DNA from: Acholeplasmatales bacterium
GTDB taxonomy: Bacteria; Bacillota_I; Bacilli_A; Acholeplasmatales; Anaeroplasmataceae
DNA: 15,526 nucleotides
Assembly (NCBI GenBank): GCA_017388605.1
Contig: JAFPIE010000186.1
Location: 1 to 15,526 of the forward strand
Reading direction: 5' to 3'
In this document: piece by piece, positions 1-7,926 of the stretch
Numbering within the stretch: position 1 is the stretch's first letter
How the letters are laid out: each line of letters starts with the position of its first letter
Program-made: the position numbers and the translations under genes
Notes under the pieces: model-generated
Seen by the model: the letters and a program-made list of their open reading frames with translations, nothing else
Told to the model about the DNA's origin: nothing
Database searches by the model: none

Positions 1-386
1 ATATTTTCCATATAATCCATTGGGTCTATTTCTTTTAAATACTCTATTTCTTTATCGATTGGATTATTTTCATCGTCTAATATAGTAGTTACCTTGATTT
101 TATATAATGAAGACACACCTTTGGATTCATCATATTTCCAAGCAAATTCAGTCGGTTTATAGCTCACTAGCATTGCACCTTGGATTTCTTCAGCAGTCAA
201 ATCGTTTTTGTAGTTGATGCCATCTACGGAAACCATAAAGCCAAGTCCGCTATTTGCGGTAATGTTTAGGCCCTGTACGGTTGCATTCGTATAGTTCTTC
301 CACCACGCATACGTTGCTGTTGTGAAGGTTACTGCGGTACATGTTAGTGCACATACGCCCATGATCGTTTTTCTTAAGAGCTTCAT
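1..386 (-). CDS. Secreted/anchored surface protein, paralog 3 (3' end beyond the window)
   Basis: Reading from an ATG at 386 there are 128 open codons to the window edge with no stop, so only the N-terminal part is present. The start has a GGAGGT site 5 bases upstream. Residues 7-25 form a hydrophobic segment, followed by TYAWW (25-29), the same position and motif type as YAWF in the gene ending at 1561. Further on, GLGFMVSVDGINY and the following LTAEEI block match the EGLEISVDGINY...ITKSQL block of that neighbour, so it is a diverged paralog. I infer export with either cleavage or retention of the N-terminal helix. It is the fourth gene of the riboswitch-led operon starting at 3485, separated from gene three by an unusually long, structured 97-base gap. 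No LPXTG-type signal can be judged because the C-terminus is missing. Exact function unknown. Confidence 0.85.
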   Translation of the reverse strand, partial: MKLLRKTIMGVCALTCTAVTFTTATYAWWKNYTNATVQGLNITANSGLGFMVSVDGINYKNDLTAEEIQGAMLVSYKPTEFAWKYDESKGVSSLYKIKVTTILDDENNPIDKEIEYLKEIDPMDYMEN

Positions 387-408
387 AATACCTCCTTTTC
401 TTTTTATT

Positions 409-472
409 TCAGCTATGCTGATTTTGACATGGGGAGTTCATGTCATTTATTTAAATAGCCTTTGGCTATCTA
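409..472 (-). promoter_or_regulatory. Three successive hairpins in the intercistronic gap before the fourth surface-protein gene
   Basis: On the minus strand three inverted repeats follow one another. The first is a 9-bp stem (464-472 with 452-460, loop AAA, one G-U pair). The second is a 7-bp stem TGACATG/CATGTCA (439-445 with 425-431, loop AACTCCC). The third is a 5-bp stem TCAGC/GCTGA (417-421 with 409-413). No T-tract of terminator quality follows them. The other gaps in this operon are 3 and 32 bases and lack comparable structure. RNA processing, protection of upstream mRNA or tuning of the last gene are possible roles; which one is not shown. Confidence 0.5.
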
Positions 473-483
473 AAGCTTGTTAA

Positions 484-1557
484 TTAGGCTTCTGCAAGGT
501 TGAACTCAAGTCCACACTTTAGCTTTGCGCCTTCAACTGTAGTGCCGATTAGGTAATCTGCATCCCAGCCCTCAAGCCAAATGTAAACTGTAATCTTTAG
601 TGTATCTTGAGTAGTGAATGAACCAACCTTTTGGCCATTCCAATTTCCTTGAGCATCCTTAGTACCATAATTAGATTTGGTATTGAATGCTTCGCCATCC
701 TCTGCACCTTCGACATGCTTTAGCTTGTTATCACTTGTATCTAATTTATCATCTACAAGTGTACCATTGCTAAATGGATATCTAGGGAACAATACATTAT
801 AATAATTTATCATGATAGATGAATAAGGATCATGCTTTGCATCAACCTTTCCTTCGATTGCTGCTGAACCTAAGTCATCATCATCAACCACTTCATAGAC
901 AGAGAGTTTATTCGTCTCGTCTTCGTTGTAGATTCCCATACGCATTGCATTTGCTACGTTCTGTTTAAGCTTCATTCCTTGCGTATAAGAGGTCTTTTCA
1001 TATTTGCCCTGAGCATTTTGAGTATAAGTATTAAAACTGTTATATAACTCAACCTCAGATGTTGGGGCAGATATATAAGTTCTTTCACCAAAGGATAATT
1101 CAAAATTTGTTGCTGTGGTTTCTGTATTTAATGCCTTAAACCATAAATCAAATTTTAGATAATCCTTATTTGGAACGGCACCCTTAAAGTCTCTACTGTA
1201 GGTATCTGTTGTTTTATCATAATCTATAATTTCCTTTGTGAAATTTAGACCATAGTCATCAACAACTGCATTACCTGCACTATGCTTTACGGTAGTACCG
1301 ATAATTCTATTTTTGTCAAATTCTTCAACTGAGCCTGCGATTGCAATCTTTAATTGCTCAGAAGTAATATCTTGGCTGAAGTTTTCACCATCTAGTGAGA
1401 TAAGTAAACCTTCCTGACCTTCAACCTCAAAATCAAATTCTTCTACTACTACATTATTGCCAATTAATACATAAGCAAATGTTGTAGCGGTTAAGGATAC
1501 TGCTAGGGCTAAGGAAGCTGCCCCGGATAAAATTAACTTAAGTGCTTTTTGTTTCAT
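484..1557 (-). CDS. Secreted/anchored surface protein, paralog 2 (TasA-like signal region)
   Basis: This 357-residue protein begins MKQKALKL, followed by a hydrophobic segment (about 8-26) and TTFAYV (25-30), a variant of the YAWF motif of its neighbours. Shared family blocks are EGLLISLDGENF near residue 50, YLKFDLWFKAL in the first half, ANAMRMGIYNE in the middle, and near the C-terminus VYIWLEGWDADYL, which matches VWLDGFDADYL in the upstream gene. The body is acidic and polar with no further membrane helix and no LPXTG motif, fitting an extracellular beta-rich domain. The start has GGAGGG 7 bases upstream, embedded in the stop region of the preceding gene only 3 bases away, so the two are translationally close. 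Tandem duplication of one ancestral gene explains the similarity. A role as fibre or matrix subunit under c-di-GMP control is inferred from the signal region and riboswitch, not shown. Confidence 0.9.
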   Translation of the reverse strand: MKQKALKLILSGAASLALAVSLTATTFAYVLIGNNVVVEEFDFEVEGQEGLLISLDGENFSQDITSEQLKIAIAGSVEEFDKNRIIGTTVKHSAGNAVVDDYGLNFTKEIIDYDKTTDTYSRDFKGAVPNKDYLKFDLWFKALNTETTATNFELSFGERTYISAPTSEVELYNSFNTYTQNAQGKYEKTSYTQGMKLKQNVANAMRMGIYNEDETNKLSVYEVVDDDDLGSAAIEGKVDAKHDPYSSIMINYYNVLFPRYPFSNGTLVDDKLDTSDNKLKHVEGAEDGEAFNTKSNYGTKDAQGNWNGQKVGSFTTQDTLKITVYIWLEGWDADYLIGTTVEGAKLKCGLEFNLAEA

Positions 1558-1560
1558 ACT

Positions 1561-2640
1561 CTATCCCTCCACCTTTGTGAAATTTAGGAAGAAGCGAATA
1601 GAATTTGTATCTACACCTTCTAGATAATCTGCATCAAATCCATCTAACCAAACATAGAATGTAGCAGTTACGACATTATAATTACCTAGAGAATCTCTTG
1701 TGAAATTACCTAAGGATTCTAAGCCATCAAAATTCTTAACTGTTTCAACATACTCTGTTGCATAATCTCTTAAATATAGCTTAGCACTTTGGTGAGTATT
1801 ATTGAAATAAGTTACCATTGGATTAGTATTAGGATCATGTAATCCCAGAGGTGCATTCAAGTATGCACTAGAGCCTAATCCTTCATTTAGTTCATAAATT
1901 CTATTAGTATTTCCAGCAACACCAATTCGCATTGCATTTGCTGGATTGACTTCAATTTCATCTCCAGATTTATATGTACCTAACACATCGGTAGGTCCAA
2001 GAGTTCTTGTATCCTTAGATTCTAATACCTTAAGCTCATTATGAAGCTTAATTGTTGAATTCTCACCCTTAATGTAGGATACACCCATTCCTTCATCATG
2101 AGCCTCATCCGCAAATATTAATTTGTAGGAATCCTTTGGATCATTGGATGATGGAATTGCTCTAAAATATAAATCAAATTTTAAATAAGAAGCTGTTGCT
2201 TTCTTTTCTGTTAAATTTACTGGCATGTAATATGCACCATCAATATATTCGTTTGGATTTTTTACTACATAATCTACTGTATTGTAGCCCCAGAAATTCC
2301 AATTGGAATCTGGTGATACAGGAGATAAGCTTGTAGCTCCATAGGAATTAACCTCTGCTTCAGTTAATTCAGCATAGGTCTTATCTTGGTCATTAACTAA
2401 ATTATATCTTTGAAGTGCGATTGCCTTAGTTAATTGACTCTTTGTGATGGTATCATAATAATTTATTCCATCTACAGAGATTTCAAGTCCTTCTTCTGTG
2501 TGAAGCCTAATCGTGAATTCCTCAGTCCACGCATTTGCATTCTTTGCAAACCACGCATAGGTAGTTGAGGTTAGACAAACGGCTGTTGCACAAGTTGCAG
2601 CAAGGCCCATTATTAACTTTCTTGCTATATTACTTTTCAT
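1561..2640 (-). CDS. Secreted/anchored surface protein, paralog 1 with YAWF motif
   Basis: The product has 359 residues: basic N-terminus, hydrophobic stretch 9-27, then YAWF at 28-31. This arrangement resembles the signal region of SipW-processed proteins such as TasA and camelysin, though no SipW-type peptidase gene is in the window. Following blocks are EGLEISVDGINYYDTIT (about 49-65), YLKFDLYFRAI, ANAMRIGV and, close to the end, FYVWLDGFDADYL. All recur in the gene at 484-1557, and the first recurs in the partial gene at 1-386. No lipobox or LPXTG sorting signal is visible. The ribosome binding site GGAGGTTGAGGT lies directly upstream. It is the second gene of the operon that begins at 3485. 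Precise function is unknown; an extracellular beta-sandwich polymer subunit is the most plausible reading. Confidence 0.9.
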   Translation of the reverse strand: MKSNIARKLIMGLAATCATAVCLTSTTYAWFAKNANAWTEEFTIRLHTEEGLEISVDGINYYDTITKSQLTKAIALQRYNLVNDQDKTYAELTEAEVNSYGATSLSPVSPDSNWNFWGYNTVDYVVKNPNEYIDGAYYMPVNLTEKKATASYLKFDLYFRAIPSSNDPKDSYKLIFADEAHDEGMGVSYIKGENSTIKLHNELKVLESKDTRTLGPTDVLGTYKSGDEIEVNPANAMRIGVAGNTNRIYELNEGLGSSAYLNAPLGLHDPNTNPMVTYFNNTHQSAKLYLRDYATEYVETVKNFDGLESLGNFTRDSLGNYNVVTATFYVWLDGFDADYLEGVDTNSIRFFLNFTKVEG

Positions 2641-2672
2641 ACCTCAACCTCCTTTACTAGGAATTAAAGTAA

Positions 2673-3485
2673 TTACATTGATACGGCGATTGTCATATCA
2701 AATTTAATAGTTCCACTAAATAATTGATTTCCAAAAAATGATGAATCAGGATCATCACCCTCAAGCCAGAACATAACGGAATATTTTACATAATTCATAC
2801 CCTTATCATAACCAATATTAATTTGTTGATTATTAAATACTGTACCTTGGGAATTATTTGCCGAATCAGCAAATGGATTAGGTGTTAGGATATATCTTGG
2901 ATAATCAATACTTGTAATCACAGGCTTTTCAGCATCATCTTTATGAAGCTCATCAGAAACATGCTGTGCTCTTTCAAGTGAATCAGGTTTCTGATAAACC
3001 TGTGGGTCAGAAACATTGTATGTTTCATAATAGGTTAATACACGAACGATTTCATCTAAATGCTTTGTAACATTCGAATATTTTAATGTAACATTAACAC
3101 CGACACCACCTGATGTCGATCTATTAATTATATAAAATGTATAAATATATAAGGAATTATTATCATGATTTTGTAAACCAGGTGTTGAACAAAGATTTCT
3201 TAAAGTTTGATAATCCTCCTGTAAGAAGTATTCTGGTGAATAATCATTCATCTGGTCCATACCCTTTACAGTTAAGCTTGGCTGGTAAGTTTCTTCATTA
3301 TTTAAATCTTCTGTTACTGCAATAGATTTTGAAATATCACCAGATTGTGCTCGAATTACGAATTGTCCTGCTTGTTGTCCAAGCAACATAGCCATGATAA
3401 TCAAGGCAGCCGCAACAAACAGCAAGATCAATAGTGCCATTTTAAAGAACTTAGATCTCCATAATGATACAATTTTATTTGGCAT
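2673..3485 (-). CDS. Membrane-anchored extracellular protein, first gene of the riboswitch operon
   Basis: A 270-residue protein with a short basic cytoplasmic N-terminus (MPNKIVSLWRSK), one strong transmembrane helix at about 15-36 and a large outward-facing domain. It is not a close paralog of the next three genes: it lacks the YAWF motif and the DG-N-Y block. It does share a C-terminal pattern, VMFWLEGDDPDS, with VWLDGFDADYL and IWLEGWDADYL in the others, which suggests a distantly related fold. A central block YIYTFYIINRS followed by NVTLKY and IVRVLTYYE looks like a beta-rich extracellular domain. The start is set by GGAGGT 7 bases upstream. As first gene after the riboswitch terminator it could be an anchor or assembly partner for the downstream secreted proteins; this is inference from position and topology. 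Confidence 0.88.
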   Translation of the reverse strand: MPNKIVSLWRSKFFKMALLILLFVAAALIIMAMLLGQQAGQFVIRAQSGDISKSIAVTEDLNNEETYQPSLTVKGMDQMNDYSPEYFLQEDYQTLRNLCSTPGLQNHDNNSLYIYTFYIINRSTSGGVGVNVTLKYSNVTKHLDEIVRVLTYYETYNVSDPQVYQKPDSLERAQHVSDELHKDDAEKPVITSIDYPRYILTPNPFADSANNSQGTVFNNQQINIGYDKGMNYVKYSVMFWLEGDDPDSSFFGNQLFSGTIKFDMTIAVSM

Positions 3486-3511
3486 CTAGGCTACCTCCTT
3501 CGTCATCTTAG

Positions 3512-3552
3512 AAAATAAAAATGCCATTCTGGATTACACTTCCAAAATGACA
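3512..3552 (-). terminator. Intrinsic terminator in the riboswitch leader (expression platform)
   Basis: On the minus strand TGTCATTTTGGA (3552-3541) pairs with TCCAGAATGGCA (3533-3522) around a 7-base loop. This gives 12 bp with two G-U pairs, followed by TTTTTATTTT (3521-3512). Its 5' arm begins at the 3' edge of the c-di-GMP aptamer, as expected for a transcriptional expression platform. It lies between the promoter and the first surface-protein gene, so transcription into the operon should depend on whether it forms. Confidence 0.85.
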
Positions 3553-3618
3553 ACTGGCTGACCTATTTTGGTCCCTGTAGCTTTGCGTCGCCGACTTACG
3601 CCGGGTTTGCCTTTGACT
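3550..3618 (-). promoter_or_regulatory. c-di-GMP-I (GEMM-I) riboswitch aptamer of the surface-protein operon
   Basis: The minus strand carries GEMM-I hallmarks in order. These are GGCAAACC; a first hairpin CCGGC/GTCGG closed by the GNRA-type loop GTAA; GACGCAAAGC; a second hairpin GACC/GGTC; and the 3' segment CAGCCAGTT. This family binds cyclic di-GMP. The same skeleton occurs twice more at 8024-8163, with different but compensating bases in the first stem, which supports a real RNA. It starts a few bases after the predicted transcription start and abuts an intrinsic terminator. Whether ligand switches the operon on or off cannot be decided by eye, because two competing pairings exist. Confidence 0.93.
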
Positions 3619-3624
3619 ACTTGA

Positions 3625-3653
3625 ATTATAGGGCCTTTAGAAAACGTTGTCAA
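3625..3653 (-). promoter_or_regulatory. Consensus sigma-A-type promoter of the surface-protein operon
   Basis: The minus strand has a perfect -35 TTGACA (3653-3648), a 17-base spacer and a perfect -10 TATAAT (3630-3625). The start of transcription is expected near 3618-3620, immediately before the aptamer. A small inverted repeat, ACCAA-TT-TTGGT (3653-3664), abuts the -35 box on its upstream side. Such a strong promoter implies that control rests on the riboswitch rather than on weak initiation. Confidence 0.88.
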
Positions 3654-3728
3654 CCAATTTTGGTGTGAAATCCGTTAATTATGTGAAATTTTGTTAGGCA
3701 TTTTTTAAAATGTGTCTATTTGTTCTTT

Positions 3729-5357
3729 TTAAACTAATAGATCGTCATCTGAAGGATCTGACACCAATAAATCGTCTCCTTCAGTATCATTATTATCACT
3801 ATTTGCGTGAGTTTCTCTAGAAATACGATCTAGGTATTCCTCTGGAGTTTCCTCATGCTCTTCTTCAGGTACTACGTCATCAGAATGCATTTCCTTGAAT
3901 AATGCTTCATTATCCTCAAGAGCGGATACATCATCAAGTAATACTTGATATTGACGCTTTTCAATATATTCTTCGAATGCTTCTTCGCTTAATGGCTTAG
4001 CAAAATAGTAACCCTGACCTAAGAATACATTCTGTTCCTTAACGTACTTAGTGATTTCTGCAGTTTCGATACCCTCAGAAATTAATTCCTTGTTGTTATC
4101 CTCTGCATATTTAACCAAAATCTGTAGGAATCTTTCCTTCATGAAGTTGTTTTCAACATCCTTAAGGAAGTTTCTACCAAGCTTAATAACATCGACAGGG
4201 GACTTCTGAATATTTTGTACAGATTGTCCATCAAGCTCGAAGCCATCGACTGCAATCTTGAAGCCGTAGTCACGAAGCTTGTAGATGTTTGTTTTAATTA
4301 CTGCGATTCTTTCTACCATCATGAAGTCATTAACTTCTAGCATGAACCACTCAGGCTTAGCTTGGTTCTTATTCATGATTTCAATGAATGAGTTTGCAAG
4401 CTGAGGGTCAAGTAGCTGCTTAGTAGATAAGTTTAGTGAGAATCTAAGTGGAATAGTAGGGAACTTTTCTGCCATGCTGTTATGCATACGAATCATAGTT
4501 TCAATACCCCATTCACCGACCCACTTGATATCTCCAGATTGCTCTAAGACCTTTAAGAAGGTTGCTGGGGACTGTACACCCTTCGTTGGGTGATTCCAAC
4601 GCATTAGGGCTTCGGCACCATTCATTAGCTTATTCTTTAAATCAAGAATTGGCTGGAAGTAAAGTACGAATTCCTTCTTTTGGATGGCTTGCTTAACTTC
4701 CTGGAAGTAAGTCATATTATCAAATTCTTCTTCTTTGATTGTAGCATAGAAGTTTGTATATTTATTACCACCATCACGCTTAGATACATAGGTAGTTAAT
4801 TCCAAGTTGGAATATAATTCTTCAAATGTTTGACCTGCATTAGGATATGTTGCCATACCAACAGATACAGATAAGGTAATGGATTCACCAACTAATACCT
4901 GGTATGGTGCTTGTGCAGCTGTAACAATCTTAGATGCAATAGATTCAAGTCTTGCGAAGTTATCCTCATCCTTAATAAATACCATGAATTCATCATTTTG
5001 ATATCTACATACAGATGCATTATAAGGAATAACTCTTAGGATTCTTGTTGCAATTTCCTTTAGCATTAAATCACATGCCTCATGACCGAATACTTCATTT
5101 AAATCTGCAAATCCATCAATATCTACATACATTAATGTCATCGCACCGAAGCGGTCAACCTTTTTAATATAATTACGAACAGAATCCTCCATTGCTCTTC
5201 TTGTTACTGCATCCTCAACAATAACCTCAGATTCTTCCTTTTCCTTACGTATGTTTCTACGAATTAACCAATAGAACAAGAAACCTAGTCCTAAAGTAAC
5301 TATTAATGCAACGAAAACTAATACAATAGCTCCGCCATCAGAAATTAAAAATCTCAT
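3729..5357 (-). CDS. Membrane GGDEF-EAL protein with degenerate motifs in both domains
   Basis: The 542-residue product has one transmembrane helix (about 10-33), a GGDEF domain (about 65-205), an EAL domain (about 215-460) and an acidic tail ending DDLLVSDPSDDDLLV. In the cyclase domain VDIDGFADLNEVFGHE is well kept, but the signature reads RYQNDEF (118-124) in place of R-x-GGDEF. In the EAL domain E249-A-L, N309, E341, K392, E428 and Q448 are kept. However, the DDFG motif reads DGF (371-373), losing the second metal-binding Asp, and the later KID triad reads KLG (392-394). I infer little or no catalysis and a role as c-di-GMP or GTP receptor, partner or regulator. The start uses GGAGGT overlapping the stop of the upstream phosphodiesterase gene, with a 12-base gap, so the pair is one operon under the tandem riboswitch. 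Confidence 0.92.
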   Translation of the reverse strand: MRFLISDGGAIVLVFVALIVTLGLGFLFYWLIRRNIRKEKEESEVIVEDAVTRRAMEDSVRNYIKKVDRFGAMTLMYVDIDGFADLNEVFGHEACDLMLKEIATRILRVIPYNASVCRYQNDEFMVFIKDEDNFARLESIASKIVTAAQAPYQVLVGESITLSVSVGMATYPNAGQTFEELYSNLELTTYVSKRDGGNKYTNFYATIKEEEFDNMTYFQEVKQAIQKKEFVLYFQPILDLKNKLMNGAEALMRWNHPTKGVQSPATFLKVLEQSGDIKWVGEWGIETMIRMHNSMAEKFPTIPLRFSLNLSTKQLLDPQLANSFIEIMNKNQAKPEWFMLEVNDFMMVERIAVIKTNIYKLRDYGFKIAVDGFELDGQSVQNIQKSPVDVIKLGRNFLKDVENNFMKERFLQILVKYAEDNNKELISEGIETAEITKYVKEQNVFLGQGYYFAKPLSEEAFEEYIEKRQYQVLLDDVSALEDNEALFKEMHSDDVVPEEEHEETPEEYLDRISRETHANSDNNDTEGDDLLVSDPSDDDLLV

Positions 5358-5369
5358 AGTCCATACCTC

Positions 5370-7865
5370 CTACTTCTTACTCTTGGTATTGTACTTCTCT
5401 AGTAATTCAACGGCATCATCGTATGGCATTGCCTTACCGATTAACCAACCCTGAATTACTCTACAGCCCATCTTCTTAACCATATCCGATTGCTCCTGTG
5501 TTTCTACACCCTCACAAATTAAGTTAAGATCTAGGGCATTACCTAAGGCACAAATGGTCTTAACGATATTTTCATGTACCTTATTTGTTTCAATATATTT
5601 TGTAAATTCCTTATCAATCTTTAAGGTATCTACTGGTAAATCCTTTAAATATAGCATAGAAGAGTAACCTGTACAGAAGTCATCCAAATGAATATGGAAG
5701 CCAGCTTCTCTAAGTAGACGAAGCTTTTCTGTAATTAGCTGCATAGAACCCATTAATAAGGTTTCTGTAATTTCTACAGCTATAGAGCCCTTCTTAAGCT
5801 CATTCGAATTAAATTCATCAATTAATTGCTGTACAAAACCTACCTGTAGTAGCTGTACTGGAGATACGTTAATGGAAACATGCACTCCATATGGCTCAAG
5901 CTTCTTTGCAAGCTTGAAGGATTCTGTAATAACAAACTTACCAATATCGAGCATGTGACCACGCTGCTCAGCAAGCTCAATGAATAGCTGTGGTGATTTA
6001 TCTCTATATTTTGGATTCATCCAACGAATTAATGCCTCAAAGCCATCAATTCTATTGTTGAATACATCAAACTGAGGCTGTAGCCACATTTGGAATTCAC
6101 GACCAATTAAGCCCATTTCGATATCGTGCTCCATTTCATCTGCAGCTAAGATAATACCATCCATTGTAGGCTCATAGATAATATAATCCTTACCTGTTAG
6201 GGATGTCATATTTCTATAAGCTAAGTCTAGCTTAACTCTAATATCCTCAAGCTTTGTTTCTTGGAAATCTGTAGATTTAACATTATAAATTACAATTTTA
6301 CTCTTTAAATAGATATTATTTGCTTTAACGGTAATAGGTCTTTGAAGTAAATCTAAGAATTCATTGATTAATGGCTGTACACTTGCAAATTCATCATTAG
6401 GTACAATAACCATGAATTTAGATTCATCGATATGATATACCTTATGATCCATGAAGGATTCCTTAATCATATCTAATAATTGAATTAATAATTGATTATA
6501 TACGGTCTTACCAAATACCTGAATAATATCCGCATGCTTTGTAATATTGATTTCAACGAAGGCTACGTTATAGCCTTGGTTGTTCTCTAATATCTTTTCA
6601 AATTGGTTTTCAAGTGTGAATCCATTATCACACTTCGTAACAGAATTCTTACCAGACATGATTTCTAGATGCTTACGCATTCTATAATCTATTGTAATAT
6701 CTGTACCCATTAGATAATAGCTATTGGAAATGAATAATGGAGATAGATGTAAGAATTTTACATTCTCTTCATCATATAAATCCATTGGAACCTTACATTC
6801 AAATGCTTTATTTTCCTTTATTGTCTTAATGATTGGCTCATTTGTTTCAACATCAATAAATTCATCAACATTTAAAAGCTTTCTTGTAACACCATACATT
6901 TGCTTAAATGTCTTATTTGTAAATATGATCTTTCCATTAGGATCAATTCTTAATACCATTGCCTTAGTAGCCTGTACTGCGTGGCGGTCAGCTCTAAGTA
7001 GCTGTGAGCACTTTCTTACGCCTAGAATCATAATACCAAGCATTGCAATCGTAACGATTACTCCAGCAACGAAATAGATTACAGCCTGCTGAATTACCCA
7101 ATCGATACCTAAGAAGTTATCACCAAGTACAATTACTGTACCGTAGTATGCATCTAAATAATCTATATATGTTGCAGAGAATACAACAGAATTACCAATG
7201 TTTAATACAATATTGATATCCTCATGATTGTTTAGCGCAGACATTTCAATACCATAATCGGTTGAAATGTTATCAACTAAGAATCTAAATCCAACGGAAG
7301 GATCTACTGTAGTATATTCAATCGCACCATCAGCATCAAAGATTACCATTTGACGCTCTGCGTTCGCTGCATATTCAAGTACTGCGGATGCAGCAATACG
7401 AACAACTAATTTATTATTTAATGCATAGCTAGATGTATCATCCTTAATGTAATAGAAATAATAATTTTGATCCTTCGCATGTGTTGTCTCATAATTTGCT
7501 TCATCAAATGTTGCAGCCTGTGCGAAAATTGGCTTAAACTTTCCAGTTTCTGTACCATCCTCTTTTACAACTGGCTTGAAACGGGAGGCAAGACCTGTTT
7601 GGTTTTTGGCAACTGTAAATGTAGTTGAGCCATCTGTAGAGACAAGCTTGTTTTCTGTATCTCCGTAATATAAATTGTAGTAGGAATCTACTTTTTCCTC
7701 CATAGTTGTCGATTCTACATAAGCTGCCTCAAGGCCAAGCTTCATCATAGAACTTTCAACCTTACCATTACGGATGGAAAGATAATAACATACTGCTAGG
7801 GCAGCATATGCTATAATTAGCACTACGCCAGCCAAGAAATAGTATCTCAAATCTCTAACTCTCAT
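5370..7865 (-). CDS. Membrane sensor PAS-GGDEF(degenerate)-EAL c-di-GMP phosphodiesterase
   Basis: I choose ATG at 7865 (831 residues) because GAGGAGGT lies 5 bases upstream. Longer in-frame reading would translate the promoter and riboswitch terminator. Order: transmembrane helix 8-30, extracytoplasmic sensor about 31-257 (Cache-like by size and topology only), second helix about 260-283, PAS-like domain 299-395, degenerate GGDEF 425-565 with HIDESKF (478-484) where the signature should be, and EAL from about 580. The EAL domain keeps the expected residues: EALIRW (610-615), N666, E698, DDF (728-730), KID (749-751), E785 and Q805, so hydrolysis of c-di-GMP to pGpG is likely. DDFC replaces the usual DDFG. 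It is preceded by tandem c-di-GMP riboswitches, suggesting feedback, and followed at 12 bases by a second, degenerate GGDEF-EAL gene. Confidence 0.93.
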   Translation of the reverse strand: MRVRDLRYYFLAGVVLIIAYAALAVCYYLSIRNGKVESSMMKLGLEAAYVESTTMEEKVDSYYNLYYGDTENKLVSTDGSTTFTVAKNQTGLASRFKPVVKEDGTETGKFKPIFAQAATFDEANYETTHAKDQNYYFYYIKDDTSSYALNNKLVVRIAASAVLEYAANAERQMVIFDADGAIEYTTVDPSVGFRFLVDNISTDYGIEMSALNNHEDINIVLNIGNSVVFSATYIDYLDAYYGTVIVLGDNFLGIDWVIQQAVIYFVAGVIVTIAMLGIMILGVRKCSQLLRADRHAVQATKAMVLRIDPNGKIIFTNKTFKQMYGVTRKLLNVDEFIDVETNEPIIKTIKENKAFECKVPMDLYDEENVKFLHLSPLFISNSYYLMGTDITIDYRMRKHLEIMSGKNSVTKCDNGFTLENQFEKILENNQGYNVAFVEINITKHADIIQVFGKTVYNQLLIQLLDMIKESFMDHKVYHIDESKFMVIVPNDEFASVQPLINEFLDLLQRPITVKANNIYLKSKIVIYNVKSTDFQETKLEDIRVKLDLAYRNMTSLTGKDYIIYEPTMDGIILAADEMEHDIEMGLIGREFQMWLQPQFDVFNNRIDGFEALIRWMNPKYRDKSPQLFIELAEQRGHMLDIGKFVITESFKLAKKLEPYGVHVSINVSPVQLLQVGFVQQLIDEFNSNELKKGSIAVEITETLLMGSMQLITEKLRLLREAGFHIHLDDFCTGYSSMLYLKDLPVDTLKIDKEFTKYIETNKVHENIVKTICALGNALDLNLICEGVETQEQSDMVKKMGCRVIQGWLIGKAMPYDDAVELLEKYNTKSKK

Positions 7866-7926
7866 CCTATACCTCCTCACCATTAAAGAGAAATAAAGCG
7901 CGTATAAAAACGCTTTCTTACCCTTT

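Noticed and set aside
3655..3728. Terminator after the degenerate GGDEF-EAL gene
   Set aside because: CATTTT/AAAATG can pair near 3705-3720, but it is short, nearly loopless and not followed by a T-tract.
6724..7077. Plus-strand open frame of 117 codons inside the phosphodiesterase gene
   Set aside because: It lies antisense to the PAS and membrane-helix coding region, has no ribosome binding site and no recognisable domain. The same holds for the other plus-strand frames opposite preA, preT and the ATPase gene.
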